Source of the DNA: Saprospiraceae bacterium
Lineage (GTDB): Bacteria > Bacteroidota > Bacteroidia > Chitinophagales > Saprospiraceae
Length of the DNA stretch: 64,000 bases
Direction of reading: 5' to 3'
NCBI GenBank assembly: GCA_026129545.1
Contig: JAHCHX010000002.1
Coordinates: 496,001 to 560,000 of the forward strand
A model generated the notes under the pieces. The model did not search any database. It had not been told where the DNA came from and was given only the letters and a program-made list of their open reading frames with translations. A program made the translations under genes and the position numbers. This document shows, one piece after another, positions 27,015 through 35,522 of the stretch (position 1 is the first letter of the stretch; each line of letters begins with the position of its first letter).

Positions 27015-28142
27015 ATGAAAAGCACACCGCTTACCGAAAGACACATCGCTCTCGGCGCAAAAATGGCCGAATTCGCGGGCTACAACATGCCCATTTCCTA
27101 CACCTCCATCACTGATGAACACCGCGCCGTGCGCACCGCCGTTGGGGTGTTCGACGTGAGCCACATGGGAGAGTTCATCGTGCGTGGCAAGGATGCCACC
27201 CGGTTCCTTCAAAGCGCCACCACCAACGACGTGAGCAAGCTCAAGCCCGGCGACGTGCAGTATTCCAGCTTGCCCAACAAAAAAGGCGGCATCGTGGACG
27301 ACCTGCTCATCTACCGCCTCGACGACGCGCCCGAAATGACAGTGGACGGCGAGCAAAGCTATATGCTGGTGGTGAACGCCTCCAACGAGACCAAAGACTG
27401 GCGCTGGCTCAAGCGACTCGCACGCGGCCTCGAGGTGAAAATGCAAAACATCTCCGCCAAGACGGGTCTCATCGCCGTGCAAGGCCCCAAAGCCGCCGAG
27501 GCACTGCAAAAACTCACGGACATTGACCTTAAAAGCATCAAATACTACAGCTTCCGCCGGGGTCGCTTCGCAGGCTGCAACAACGTCATCGTGTCAGCAA
27601 CGGGCTACACGGGGTCGGGCGGTTTTGAGATATATGCCAAAAACAAAGACTTGGTGAAAATATGGGACAAGGTCTTCAAGCACGGCGAGAAATGGGGCAT
27701 CAAGCCCGCCGGCCTCGGCGCGCGCGACACACTCCGTCTCGAAATGGGCTACTGCCTCTACGGCAACGACATTGACGACAAAAGCAGCCCGTTGGAAGCT
27801 GGACTGGGGTGGATAACCAAACTCGGCAAGGCGGACACGTTCCCTTCAAAAGAGCGTTTTCAAAAACAAAAAACCGAGGGCGTGAAGCGCCGCCTTGTCG
27901 GTTTTGTGCTGGATGGCGAGCGCCGCGTGCCGCGTCATGGCTACGAAATCGAAAGCCGCCGTGGCGCAAAAATCGGGGTGGTGACCTCCGGCACCCACTC
28001 CCCCACCCTCGACAAACCTATCGGCATGGGCTATGTAAAAGTCAAATTCGCCGAACCCGGCACCAAAATCATGATTGTGGCTGGCGGGAAAAAACTCGAA
28101 GCGGTGGTGACGAAGGTTCCTTTTGTGGAGCCGGGAGTGTGA
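27015..28142 (+). CDS. gcvT: glycine cleavage system T protein (aminomethyltransferase)
   Basis: 375 residues. Family landmarks: MPISYTSITDEHRAVRTAVG, FDVSHMGEF, the folate-binding GYTGSGGFEIYA and the GLGARDTLRLEMGYCLYGND block. The C-terminal beta-barrel domain begins near RRLVGFVLDGER. With lipoyl H protein it moves the aminomethyl carbon of glycine to tetrahydrofolate. H and P proteins are not in the window. It starts right after the peptidase gene, a spacing that implies co-transcription without an obvious functional tie. Confidence 0.93.
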   Translation: MKSTPLTERHIALGAKMAEFAGYNMPISYTSITDEHRAVRTAVGVFDVSHMGEFIVRGKDATRFLQSATTNDVSKLKPGDVQYSSLPNKKGGIVDDLLIYRLDDAPEMTVDGEQSYMLVVNASNETKDWRWLKRLARGLEVKMQNISAKTGLIAVQGPKAAEALQKLTDIDLKSIKYYSFRRGRFAGCNNVIVSATGYTGSGGFEIYAKNKDLVKIWDKVFKHGEKWGIKPAGLGARDTLRLEMGYCLYGNDIDDKSSPLEAGLGWITKLGKADTFPSKERFQKQKTEGVKRRLVGFVLDGERRVPRHGYEIESRRGAKIGVVTSGTHSPTLDKPIGMGYVKVKFAEPGTKIMIVAGGKKLEAVVTKVPFVEPGV

Positions 28143-28146
28143 GGGA

Positions 28147-28222
28147 ATTTGCGATTTACGATTTACGATTTGCGATTTACGATTTACGATTTGCGATTTA
28201 CGATTTACGATTTACGATTTGC
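28147..28222 (+). repeat. tandem repeat, 7-nt units (GATTTAC/GATTTGC)
   Basis: About eleven units of GATTTAC or GATTTGC directly after the gcvT stop. Confidence 0.8.
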
Positions 28223-28226
28223 GTAT

Positions 28227-28324
28227 GACCATTTCGAGAATGATTTTTCAAGAATGACTTTTCAAGAATGACATTTCGAGAATGACATTTCGAGAATGAC
28301 CATTTCAAGAATGACGATTTACGA
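28227..28324 (+). repeat. tandem repeat, 14-15-nt units
   Basis: About seven units of the form GACATTTCGAGAAT, the last one altered to GACGATTTACGAAT. The most upstream ATG of the next gene (28325) is formed by the repeat word AATGAC. Confidence 0.75.
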
Positions 28325-28333
28325 ATGACTCCA

Positions 28334-29365
28334 ATGAAAGAAGTCCACTATTCCGACTACCTCCAACTCGAAAAAATACTTTCAGCACAAACCCTTGAAA
28401 GCGAGTTGCAAGGTGCCCCCGCGCACGACGAGATGTTGTTCATCATCATCCATCAGGCGTATGAGCTTTGGTTCAAGCAAATCCTGTTCGAGATAGACTC
28501 GGTGGCCGACATCATGGCCAACCCGATTAACGACAACTCGCCCGACCTCCAGACGGTGGTGCATCGGCTCAGTCGCGTAGCGACCATCTTGAAAGTGGCT
28601 GTCCACCAGATTGATATTCTGGAAACGATGACCCCTATGGACTTCCTCGATTTCCGCGACTTCCTGCGCCCCGCCTCGGGCTTTCAAAGTTGGCAGTTCA
28701 AAATCGCGGAGGCCAAGTTGGGGCTGCGATTTCCTGAGCGTTTTGGTCAGGAATACTACATCTCCCAATTGCGCCCGGCTCAAGTCGCCCTGATTAAGGA
28801 GACCGAACAGCGCTCTTCCCTGCTCGATTTGGTGAGTGCATGGCTCGAACGGATGCCCTTTTTCGATGCGCCTGCTTATTGGGCCTCCTACCGCCCCTTG
28901 TTCCCTGTGGCGGATGGGAAACACCCATTTTGGAGCGATTATTCAGCCATCTACACCAACAGTCTGGTAGAGGGCGAAAAAGGCAACGTGGGGCACTTCG
29001 AAAAATTCTTTTTCGGCGAAAACAACCCCGCAGAGCGCCGCCTTAGCGCGAGCGCCGCTCGTGCCGCCCTTTTTATCATGCTCTATCGGGGCTATCCGCT
29101 GCTCCAACTGCCTTTCCAACTGCTCAACAACCTGCTCGAAATAGACGAGCAACTCTCCACTTGGCGCTATCGCCACCTCAACATGGTGACGCGCATGATT
29201 GGCTTGCGCACCGGCACAGGCGGCTCCAGCGGTCAGGGCTATCTCAAAGGCGCTTTGGACAAACACTATATTTTTCGGGACATCGCCGCGCTTTCCAGTT
29301 ACCTCATCGAACGGCGAAAACTCCCGCAACTGAGCAAGGAGCTGGAGCACGGGTTGGGGTTTTGA
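28334..29365 (+). CDS. tryptophan 2,3-dioxygenase
   Basis: 343 residues from ATG 28334; an ATG at 28325 adds three residues but lies in the tandem repeat. Haem-pocket and substrate blocks are HDEMLFIIIHQAYELWFKQ near the N-terminus, the FRDFLRPASGFQSWQF segment and, near the end, RTGTGGSSGQGYLK. It opens the indole ring of L-tryptophan to N-formylkynurenine, the first step of the kynurenine pathway. No other kynurenine gene is nearby. Confidence 0.93.
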   Translation: MKEVHYSDYLQLEKILSAQTLESELQGAPAHDEMLFIIIHQAYELWFKQILFEIDSVADIMANPINDNSPDLQTVVHRLSRVATILKVAVHQIDILETMTPMDFLDFRDFLRPASGFQSWQFKIAEAKLGLRFPERFGQEYYISQLRPAQVALIKETEQRSSLLDLVSAWLERMPFFDAPAYWASYRPLFPVADGKHPFWSDYSAIYTNSLVEGEKGNVGHFEKFFFGENNPAERRLSASAARAALFIMLYRGYPLLQLPFQLLNNLLEIDEQLSTWRYRHLNMVTRMIGLRTGTGGSSGQGYLKGALDKHYIFRDIAALSSYLIERRKLPQLSKELEHGLGF

Positions 29366-29468
29366 GCCGGATTAACGAGTTGAGGGGTGCTATAACAAGA
29401 CCATTTCCTCTGAACACACTCCCGTCTCGTCGGCAATTTTCACATTCCCTCATTAGCACATTCGCAAA

Positions 29469-30509
29469 TTGACCACCGACGCTCAATATATCCGCCGATG
29501 CTTTGACTTGGCGCTGCTGGGGGCAGGGCATGTGTCACCCAACCCCATGGTGGGCGCGGTGCTGGTGCACGGAGGGCGAATCATCGGGGAAGGATGGCAC
29601 CAGCGATACGGCGCGGCCCATGCCGAGGTCAATTGCTTGCGCTCCGTCGCGCCCGACGACCGCCCCCTGATTCCTTATTCCACCTTGTATTGCTCGTTGG
29701 AGCCGTGTTTCCATTTTGGAAAAACACCACCCTGCGTGGATTTGATTTTGGAACAAAAAATACCGCGCGTGGTAGTGGCGAACGAAGACCCCAACCCCCA
29801 AGTGGCTGGCCAAAGCATCGCCAAAATGCGCACAGCAGGCGTGGAAGTGGTGACAGGGGTGCTGGCAAACGAGGGGCAATGGCTCAATCGTGCCTTTTTC
29901 ACTTGGCTCGAACTGCAGCGCCCCCACATCATCCTTAAATGGGCGCAAACCCGCGATGGATTTCTCGGCAGACGCGGCGAACGCACTCCCATCTCCGGCC
30001 CTGCTGCTCAGCGGCTATTGCACCGCTGGCGCAGCGAGGCCGATGCAATCTGGGTGGGCACCACCACGGCCCTCACCGACAATCCCCGCCTCGACGCACG
30101 CCTCGTGGGCGGCAAAAATCCCTTGCGCGTCACATTCGACCGGGCCGGAAAAATTCCAGCGGGCTTTCACTTGCTCGACGACTCCATCGCCACTTGGATA
30201 TTCGGAAAATACCGGGAAGGCCATTTTTCAAAAACCTCTTTTTTCCCAGCGGAAAACGATGCCGCGACCTTGGTGCCCCAGGTATTGGAAAAGCTCCGCG
30301 CCGCCAACCACGCCATCGTGTTGGTGGAAGGCGGTGCCCAAGTGCTGTCACAACTGCTCGAACAAGGCTACTGGGACGAAATCCGCGTCATCGAAAGCGA
30401 ACGCGCATTGGGCGACGGCATAGCGGCACCCAAAGTCCCGGAAGTGGCACAGTTGCGAGAACAATTCGCATTGGGCAGCGACATGGTTCGAGTGTATGCC
30501 CGTTTGTAA
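29469..30509 (+). CDS. ribD: bifunctional riboflavin biosynthesis deaminase/reductase
   Basis: 346 residues with a TTG start that gives the usual N-terminus (DAQYIRRCFDLALLG). The zinc deaminase site is HAEVNCL (H51, E53) plus PCFHFGKTPPC (C80, C89). The C-terminal half (from about 155) is the NADPH-dependent reductase (HIILKWAQTRDGFL, DAIWVGTTTALTDNPRLDAR). It catalyses deamination then reduction of the GTP-derived pyrimidine. Followed 11 nt later by an rluE-like gene. Confidence 0.92.
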   Translation: MTTDAQYIRRCFDLALLGAGHVSPNPMVGAVLVHGGRIIGEGWHQRYGAAHAEVNCLRSVAPDDRPLIPYSTLYCSLEPCFHFGKTPPCVDLILEQKIPRVVVANEDPNPQVAGQSIAKMRTAGVEVVTGVLANEGQWLNRAFFTWLELQRPHIILKWAQTRDGFLGRRGERTPISGPAAQRLLHRWRSEADAIWVGTTTALTDNPRLDARLVGGKNPLRVTFDRAGKIPAGFHLLDDSIATWIFGKYREGHFSKTSFFPAENDAATLVPQVLEKLRAANHAIVLVEGGAQVLSQLLEQGYWDEIRVIESERALGDGIAAPKVPEVAQLREQFALGSDMVRVYARL

Positions 30510-30520
30510 ACAAGAGCGCC

Positions 30521-31102
30521 ATGCCACATTTTATCATCTTCAAACCCTACGGGATGTTGAGCCAGTTCACCCCCGACCATCCGGGGCAAACGACGTTGGC
30601 CGACTTGGGCTTCGCATTTCCCAAAAACGCCTACCCGGTGGGGCGGCTCGATGCCGATAGCGAGGGGCTGCTGTTGCTGACCGACGACAAAACGCTGAAC
30701 TTCAAACTGCTGAACCCCCAAAGCCATGTCGCCAAAACTTATTGGGCGCAAGTGGAGGGTGTCCCCGCAGCGGGCGATTTGGAAAAACTCCGCCGTGGCA
30801 CCGACATACGCATCAGCGGCCAAACCCACCGGACGCGCCCCGCAGCCGTGCGCCTGCTCACCGCCGCGCCAGACCTGCCACCACGGGAGCCACCCATCCG
30901 CGTTCGGCAGACGGTGCCGGATAGCTGGCTTGAAATCACCCTCACCGAAGGCAAAAACCGCCAAGTGCGCCGTATGTGCGCCGCCATTGGGTTTCCCGTG
31001 TTGCGCTTGGTGCGGGTAGGGTTGGGGCCGTTTCGACTGGCAGAGGGCGCCTTGGCAGGTATGCTGCCGGGGGAGGTGCGGCAAGTGGCCCTTGGGGAGT
31101 AG
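30521..31102 (+). CDS. rluE: RsuA/RluE-type rRNA pseudouridine synthase
   Basis: 193 residues from the ATG at 30521. The catalytic Asp is D44 in YPVGRLDADSEGLLLLT; the motif TLTEGKNRQVRRMCAAIGFP closes the domain. No N-terminal S4 domain, and short overall, as in RluE (23S U2457). The gene symbol is by similarity; RluF/RsuA-like substrates remain possible. Convergent with the PhoD-like gene, with 2 nt between their stops. Confidence 0.82.
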   Translation: MPHFIIFKPYGMLSQFTPDHPGQTTLADLGFAFPKNAYPVGRLDADSEGLLLLTDDKTLNFKLLNPQSHVAKTYWAQVEGVPAAGDLEKLRRGTDIRISGQTHRTRPAAVRLLTAAPDLPPREPPIRVRQTVPDSWLEITLTEGKNRQVRRMCAAIGFPVLRLVRVGLGPFRLAEGALAGMLPGEVRQVALGE

Positions 31103-31104
31103 CG

Positions 31105-32160
31105 TCATTTAAAAGAAATCTCGCTCGTGCGTATCGTGTGTTCGATGCGCTGATTGCCCCTGATGTCGTGCACCTCCATTTTGATGGATGGGTCTTGCTG
31201 CTGCCAGTCAATCGTGAGCAGGCCAATGTGATTGTCCATGACGGGGCCTTCGATGCGATTGTCGTTGGGCGTGGCAAAATGCCAAGTGGAAGTGATGCCG
31301 CTGGATGTCACATCGTAGATGGGGTACATCCCTTCTTCTTTCAAGACCGATATTTCTGCGTAGTGCACGTCGCCCGTGATGAAGAGCACGCCGTTGGCGC
31401 GGGTCTTTTTGATAAGGTCGAGCATACGTTGGCGCTCATGGGGGAAATTGGCCCAGGCCTCGTAGCCGTTGTAGGAAATGCTGAACTGAGTGCCGCTACC
31501 GATGATGCGCAGGGTGGCTGGTTTGCGCAATTCTGCTTCGAGCCATTGCCACTGTGCCTCTCCAAGCAAGGTAGAATCCGGGATTTCGTGCGGGTAGTAG
31601 TCGAGCGGGTAAAAAAAGCGGTCGTCGCGGCTTAGCTCGCCCCGATAGATGCGCAGGTCGTCGCGGAAGGTGCGGTTGTCGAGCAGAATGATTTGCAGGC
31701 GCTTGCCTTGCTCTTCAAACATATAAGAGGTGTAGATACCCTCGTGTTGGCGGCGCGGCGAGTCGGCGGGTTCTTCCCAGAAGTCGAGAAAAATTTCCTT
31801 TGATTCTTTCTTGAAAGCATAGTGGCGCCCGGAGTCGTTCCAGCCGAAGTCGTGGTCGTCCCAAGTGGCGAGGAACCGCGTGGCTTTTTTCAGGCGTTGG
31901 AATTCGGGTTTGGCGGCGAGTTGGGCGTATTTGGCCCGGAGCACGTTCATGTCCTTCGTATCGCCGTAGATGTTGTCGCCCAGCCAGACAAAGAGGTCGG
32001 GGCGACGTGCCAGCGCCGTGTCGAGAATGGGCATGGGCCTGTCCTGCGAGCCGCAGGAGCCGAAAGCGATGCGAGAAGGCAGCGCGGCAGCGCGTGTTTG
32101 CGCGCCAATGTGTTGCGCGGAAAAAACAAGCAACAATAGGGGGAAAAAGGCGAATTTCAT
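31105..32160 (-). CDS. PhoD-like metallophosphoesterase, exported
   Basis: 351 residues from ATG 32160 (another ATG at 32166). Signal peptide MKFAFFPLLLLVFSAQHIGAQ. Metal-site motifs are IAFGSCGSQ, FVWLGDNIYGD, TWDDHDFGWND and the later LFITGDVHYAEIS, the standard PhoD-family set. A periplasmic phosphomono/diesterase is expected. Known homologues include alkaline phosphatase D and phospholipase-type enzymes; substrate not readable. Confidence 0.85.
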   Translation of the reverse strand: MKFAFFPLLLLVFSAQHIGAQTRAAALPSRIAFGSCGSQDRPMPILDTALARRPDLFVWLGDNIYGDTKDMNVLRAKYAQLAAKPEFQRLKKATRFLATWDDHDFGWNDSGRHYAFKKESKEIFLDFWEEPADSPRRQHEGIYTSYMFEEQGKRLQIILLDNRTFRDDLRIYRGELSRDDRFFYPLDYYPHEIPDSTLLGEAQWQWLEAELRKPATLRIIGSGTQFSISYNGYEAWANFPHERQRMLDLIKKTRANGVLFITGDVHYAEISVLKEEGMYPIYDVTSSGITSTWHFATPNDNRIEGPVMDNHIGLLTIDWQQQDPSIKMEVHDIRGNQRIEHTIRTSEISFK

Positions 32161-32271
32161 GTGCATGGCATTTTAGGCGGCAAGGTAAGTCTGGTTCGGG
32201 TTGGAGGGGGCAGGTGCGAGGGTTAAGAATATGTTGCGTTTTTCGGGATGAGTCTTTTTCATGTTGAGGCA

Positions 32272-32300
32272 TTGTCAAACAAGAACCTTTGATAATTTTG
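32272..32300 (+). promoter_or_regulatory. possible promoter
   Basis: TTG at 32272-32274 and TAATTTTG at 32293-32300 with 18 nt between them approximate the Bacteroidota -33/-7 pattern. It would transcribe through the hairpin and family C copy 1 into the gene at 32531. Confidence 0.35.
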
Positions 32301-32315
32301 TGGTAAAAAACTTAG

Positions 32316-32363
32316 CGCATCACCCCCACCCCCTCCCTACTGGTAGGGGTCGGGGGTGATGCG
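32316..32363. repeat. GC-rich REP-like hairpin
   Basis: CGCATCACCCCC and GGGGGTGATGCG pair perfectly, extended inside by ACCCC/GGGGT. The CCCCTCCC...TAGGGG centre resembles the palindrome inside uvrC. Confidence 0.6.
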
Positions 32364-32380
32364 ATGAGCTTTTACATTTT

Positions 32381-32484
32381 ATACGAATCAAGAGTTAAGC
32401 ACCCACGTTTACGAAACTTTTGAAAGTTTCGTAAACGCAAGTCGCTTAAAATGAAGTCAATTTTCTAACCCTTGATTCGCGTAT
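32381..32484 (+). repeat. family C palindromic element, copy 1
   Basis: 104 bp with terminal inverted repeats (ATACGAATCAAGAGTTA / TAACCCTTGATTCGCGTAT) around a 32-bp near-perfect palindrome (32406-32437, arm CGTTTACGAAACTTT). Copy 2, inverted, is at 48116-48249. Confidence 0.8.
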
Positions 32485-32530
32485 TTTATGAAAAACCACA
32501 CTCAAACCTTTTTCAATTTTCAGGCTAAAA

Positions 32531-33181
32531 ATGGGAAAAAACACGATTTTCATGTTTGTTCTATGGGGCTTGGCTACCCATCTGGCTGCCCAACCTTTTC
32601 AGGAGTCGGAGGTGAATTATGTCTCTTTTGAAAACAAACCCTCGTACTCGTTGTCCGGGAAAAACCTTCATTCACTTGCAGCGGACACGCTGGATTTTAG
32701 CGACTATGGTGGCAAGGTCGGCTTTGGGATTTCTATTTTCAGCGGCACTGGGCTGCCTCTACGCTATTATTTCAATCCCAAAAACGTGGTGGAAGGCGGA
32801 GTCTATGTAGGTGGGGTGGCGATACGAAGAGAAGACATCAATGGCAACTTTGAGTCTCTTGACTATATAGGAAATTTCATGTTGGGGGTGGGCTACACCT
32901 ATTTTGGAAGTCGTTTTTTGAAGGAGAAAAAAAACAAGAACAAGGTGCGGGCACACGGCATTGCCGTGCGCGGCAACTATTTGCTTGGCAATTTTAAAAC
33001 CACGTTCGCCTCCTTGGGTTGGGCGATGGAAACTTTCAGGCAAGAGCGGAAAAACAAGTCATTCATCTTCGAGCTCGGATTGCAGGCGGCCTTCCCCGAT
33101 TTTGTGTACAGAGACCTGAAGTATTCCGGGGTGTGGCCGGGCTTGTATTTGCGGTGTCATTGGAATTTTTTCCTGAATTGA
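32531..33181 (+). CDS. secreted protein of unknown function, probable outer-membrane barrel
   Basis: 216 residues. Signal peptide MGKNTIFMFVLWGLATHLAAQ. The rest has alternating aromatic strands (GLPLRYYFNPKNVVEGGVYV, GNFMLGVGYTYFGSRFLK) and ends in aromatic LYLRCHWNFFLN, like a small beta-barrel. No named family recognised. It starts 47 bp after family C copy 1. Confidence 0.55.
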   Translation: MGKNTIFMFVLWGLATHLAAQPFQESEVNYVSFENKPSYSLSGKNLHSLAADTLDFSDYGGKVGFGISIFSGTGLPLRYYFNPKNVVEGGVYVGGVAIRREDINGNFESLDYIGNFMLGVGYTYFGSRFLKEKKNKNKVRAHGIAVRGNYLLGNFKTTFASLGWAMETFRQERKNKSFIFELGLQAAFPDFVYRDLKYSGVWPGLYLRCHWNFFLN

Positions 33182-33418
33182 ATATCCCTTTTCACGACGA
33201 AAGCGTTGGGCATCCCGTACTGTTAGAGTTTCGGGCTTGGCCCCTCATGCTGCCGTTTGTGGCTGACGAGAGGCCGGTTGTTGGCTATTCTCGGTTTGTA
33301 AGAGGCGTCATCTTTTGAGGAACGAAAAAGGCGACACCTCGGCCTGTTTTTGAGATGTCACCCCTCCATTCTTCCGGGATGATACTTCAGAACCCGACAA
33401 AGGGAGAATCGCTGACCA

Positions 33419-33441
33419 GTTGTTGGCGAGACGCCAACAAC
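33419..33441. repeat. palindromic repeat D, left copy
   Basis: GTTGTTGGC GAGAC GCCAACAAC: 9-bp arms around GAGAC. An almost identical copy lies at 34382-34404 on the other side of the DUF4058 gene. Confidence 0.65.
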
Positions 33442-33482
33442 GGCAGGGCGGCAGGACGTTGTAAAGGTCAAGGGTTGGGCGG

Positions 33483-33512
33483 TTGATGGCGCGTGATTTT
33501 TCTTTACATTTG
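33483..33512 (+). promoter_or_regulatory. Bacteroidota-type promoter of the DUF4058 gene
   Basis: TTG at 33483-33485, 19 nt, then TACATTTG at 33505-33512, an exact TAnnTTTG. The ATG at 33529 is 16 nt downstream. Confidence 0.6.
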
Positions 33513-33528
33513 CCTCAAAATATCCTTC

Positions 33529-34308
33529 ATGGCCTCTCCTTTTCCCGGCATGGACCCCTATCTCGAAGGCGACTTGTGGCCCGATGTGCATCATGCATTG
33601 GCTTCTCAAATACGTCGCCAGTTGATGCCGTTGATTCAGCCCAAATACGTCGCTCGCATCAGTCGGTATGTGGTGGAGGACAACGCGCCAGAAAGCGAAA
33701 TAGGCATCATGTACCCCGATGTGGAAGTGTTGTTGGGGCGGTCGGCAGGAGCGGTGAGTGAGCCTTCCGTCGCCTATTCCACAGGAAGCACGCCGTTGCC
33801 TCCGTCCCTTTCCGTTCCAATATTTGCTCCGGTGGAGGTTCGAATTCCTGTCGTGGAAATCAGAGATTCGACTGACAATCTTTTGATTACCGCCATTGAA
33901 ATTTTGTCGCCAGTAAACAAGCGTGAGCCGGGTTTGAACCAATATCTTCAAAAGCGCCGTCGGTTGCATCAATCCGGTATCCATTTTTTGGAAATTGACC
34001 TGCTCCGACGAGGAACTCGCCCGGTGCAACACCCGAAATTGGAAAAAACGCCCTATCTGATTGCCCTCACGCGGGCGCACCAAGCGCAAACGGACATTTG
34101 GCCCGTTGGCCTGCGCTCGCCGCTTCCTGTCGTGCCTGTCCCGTTAGCAGCACCCGACCAAGACGTGCCGCTCGATCTGCAACACGCGCTCCGCGAGGTG
34201 TATAAAGATGCGGCATACCATCTTTCGATTGACTATTCCGCCGCACCGCCGCCGCCCAAATTGGAGGCAGAGGATGCAGCGTGGGCGCAAGGGCTTAAAC
34301 CCGTGTAA
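33529..34308 (+). CDS. DUF4058 family protein
   Basis: 259 residues from ATG 33529; the longer start at 33493 would overlap the -7 promoter element. The N-terminus SPFPGMDPYLEGDLWPDVHH is the DUF4058 hallmark, followed by an endonuclease-like core with VEIRDSTDNLLITAIEILSP, KRR and HFLEIDLLRRG. The E-x-D/E-x-K-like pattern (AIEILSPVNK, EIDLLR) resembles restriction-like folds, but nuclease activity is not established. Common in cyanobacteria, sporadic elsewhere, consistent with transfer. Both flanks carry repeat D. Confidence 0.8.
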   Translation: MASPFPGMDPYLEGDLWPDVHHALASQIRRQLMPLIQPKYVARISRYVVEDNAPESEIGIMYPDVEVLLGRSAGAVSEPSVAYSTGSTPLPPSLSVPIFAPVEVRIPVVEIRDSTDNLLITAIEILSPVNKREPGLNQYLQKRRRLHQSGIHFLEIDLLRRGTRPVQHPKLEKTPYLIALTRAHQAQTDIWPVGLRSPLPVVPVPLAAPDQDVPLDLQHALREVYKDAAYHLSIDYSAAPPPPKLEAEDAAWAQGLKPV

Positions 34309-34381
34309 GCGAATTTCACCTCGCTTGGTGAAAACACAAGCAGCCTGCATTTCGGGCTTGGCCGCCCCCACGTTGCCGTTT

Positions 34382-34404
34382 GTTGTTGGCGAGATGCCAA
34401 CAAC
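34382..34404. repeat. palindromic repeat D, right copy
   Basis: GTTGTTGGC GAGAT GCCAACAAC. Similarity extends left to 34350 (TTTCGGGCTTGGCC) and matches 33229-33284. Confidence 0.65.
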
Positions 34405-34444
34405 GGCGGGAAGAAAAGTTGTCAATCTCCCTTTCCTGCGTTGG

Positions 34445-34993
34445 TTATCGGTGCGCCTCGGCTTTCTTTTTGATTTCGCGCAGCCACACGTCGTGGAGCC
34501 TGCGCAGTTTGTTGGGCTGAAATGTTTTTTCAAAAAAGGTCAGCCAGCCGTTTTGCGACTCATCTGTGATGACTTTGCAGCCATAGTCGGTGGGAACGAT
34601 GAGCCAAGCATGGTACCCTTGAATGTTTTTCTTTTTGGACTCCCAACTCAGCCGCAAAGGCGGCGCGAATTCTTGTATGACGGATTCAAAATTCAGTCCC
34701 ATCGTTTTCCATGTGAACACGGATTGGGCGGTCAGCACCGTGTCGCTTTCCGGGCGAATGACGACCTTTCGAGCGCCTTCATACCACGCGGGCCACGACT
34801 CGGCATCAATCAGAATGCCCCAAACCACTTCTGGTGGGGCGCTCACCTCGATTTCGTTGTGCACAAAAAACTTGCTTTTGGAAGGCTCGTAGCGGGCAGG
34901 CCAATGAATCGTCGAAGTGTCGGGCGAGGAGGAGGGTTGAGCCGTCAGTCGGAAGCAAAAGAGCAGCATTGCGGCAAAAAGTTTTGTTGTCAT
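34445..34993 (-). CDS. SRPBCC-fold lipid/ligand-binding protein, exported
   Basis: 182 residues from ATG 34993 (MTTKLFAAMLLFCFRLTAQ signal peptide); an upstream open frame to 35467 overlaps cutA and is discarded. The START/polyketide-cyclase-like fold shows in EVSAPPEVVWGILIDAESWP and LRRLHDVWLREIKKKAEA. Members bind hydrophobic ligands. The secreted form suggests a periplasmic role; ligand unknown. Divergent from cutA. Confidence 0.7.
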   Translation of the reverse strand: MTTKLFAAMLLFCFRLTAQPSSSPDTSTIHWPARYEPSKSKFFVHNEIEVSAPPEVVWGILIDAESWPAWYEGARKVVIRPESDTVLTAQSVFTWKTMGLNFESVIQEFAPPLRLSWESKKKNIQGYHAWLIVPTDYGCKVITDESQNGWLTFFEKTFQPNKLRRLHDVWLREIKKKAEAHR

Positions 34994-35137
34994 AGCGCAT
35001 ATTTTTGCCACAAAATTCGGGTCGTGCTTTCCGTTGGCGCGATAACAAATGTTTAGACTTGTTGAAAAACCCCACGCCGCGATTTCGCCGAATATCCGAC
35101 TTTTGGGACGAGAGAAATCAACGCAACCGCACCACTC

Positions 35138-35452
35138 ATGGCCTTTCTCGTTTTCTACATCACGCACCCCGACGAGGCCACCGCACGCCGCGTGGCCGCT
35201 CACCTTGTGCAGGAGCGCCTCGCGGCCTGCAGCAATGCCTTCCCCATCACCAGTGTCTTTTGGTGGCAGGGCGCGGTGCAACACGAGGGCGAGTGGGTCT
35301 CCATCGTGAAGACGCGGCTTGATTTGGAAGAAAAATTGGAAGCCGAAATTCGCAAAATGCACCCCTACGAAGTTCCCTGCATCATGCGCTGGGAGGCGCG
35401 GGCCAACGCTGACTACGAAGCATGGATTGTAGCAGAGACAACGGGCGGCTGA
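35138..35452 (+). CDS. cutA: CutA1 divalent-cation tolerance protein
   Basis: 104 residues, the usual length. Blocks VAAHLVQERLAACSNAFPIT, WWQGAVQHEGEWVSIVKT and HPYEVPCIM are those of CutA1 trimers. Its role in copper tolerance was proposed in E. coli and is not settled. No metal-transport neighbour here. Confidence 0.9.
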   Translation: MAFLVFYITHPDEATARRVAAHLVQERLAACSNAFPITSVFWWQGAVQHEGEWVSIVKTRLDLEEKLEAEIRKMHPYEVPCIMRWEARANADYEAWIVAETTGG

Positions 35453-35522
35453 TAGGGCAAGCGCCAAGGTTCGTCGCTCATGTCAACAAGGCTTGGGGGC
35501 GCGTCCTTTCCTTGCGCTTTTT

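Larger units (their letters stand above)
33182..33528. other. repeat-bearing intergenic region
   Basis: 347 bp without a gene. It holds a degenerate direct-repeat copy at 33229-33284 (TTTCGGGCTTGGCC... GGTTGTTGG), a palindrome at 33419-33441 and the DUF4058 promoter. Confidence 0.5.

Noticed and set aside
28147..28324. CRISPR-like array
   Set aside because: Units are 7 or 14-15 nt with no spacers and no cas genes nearby.
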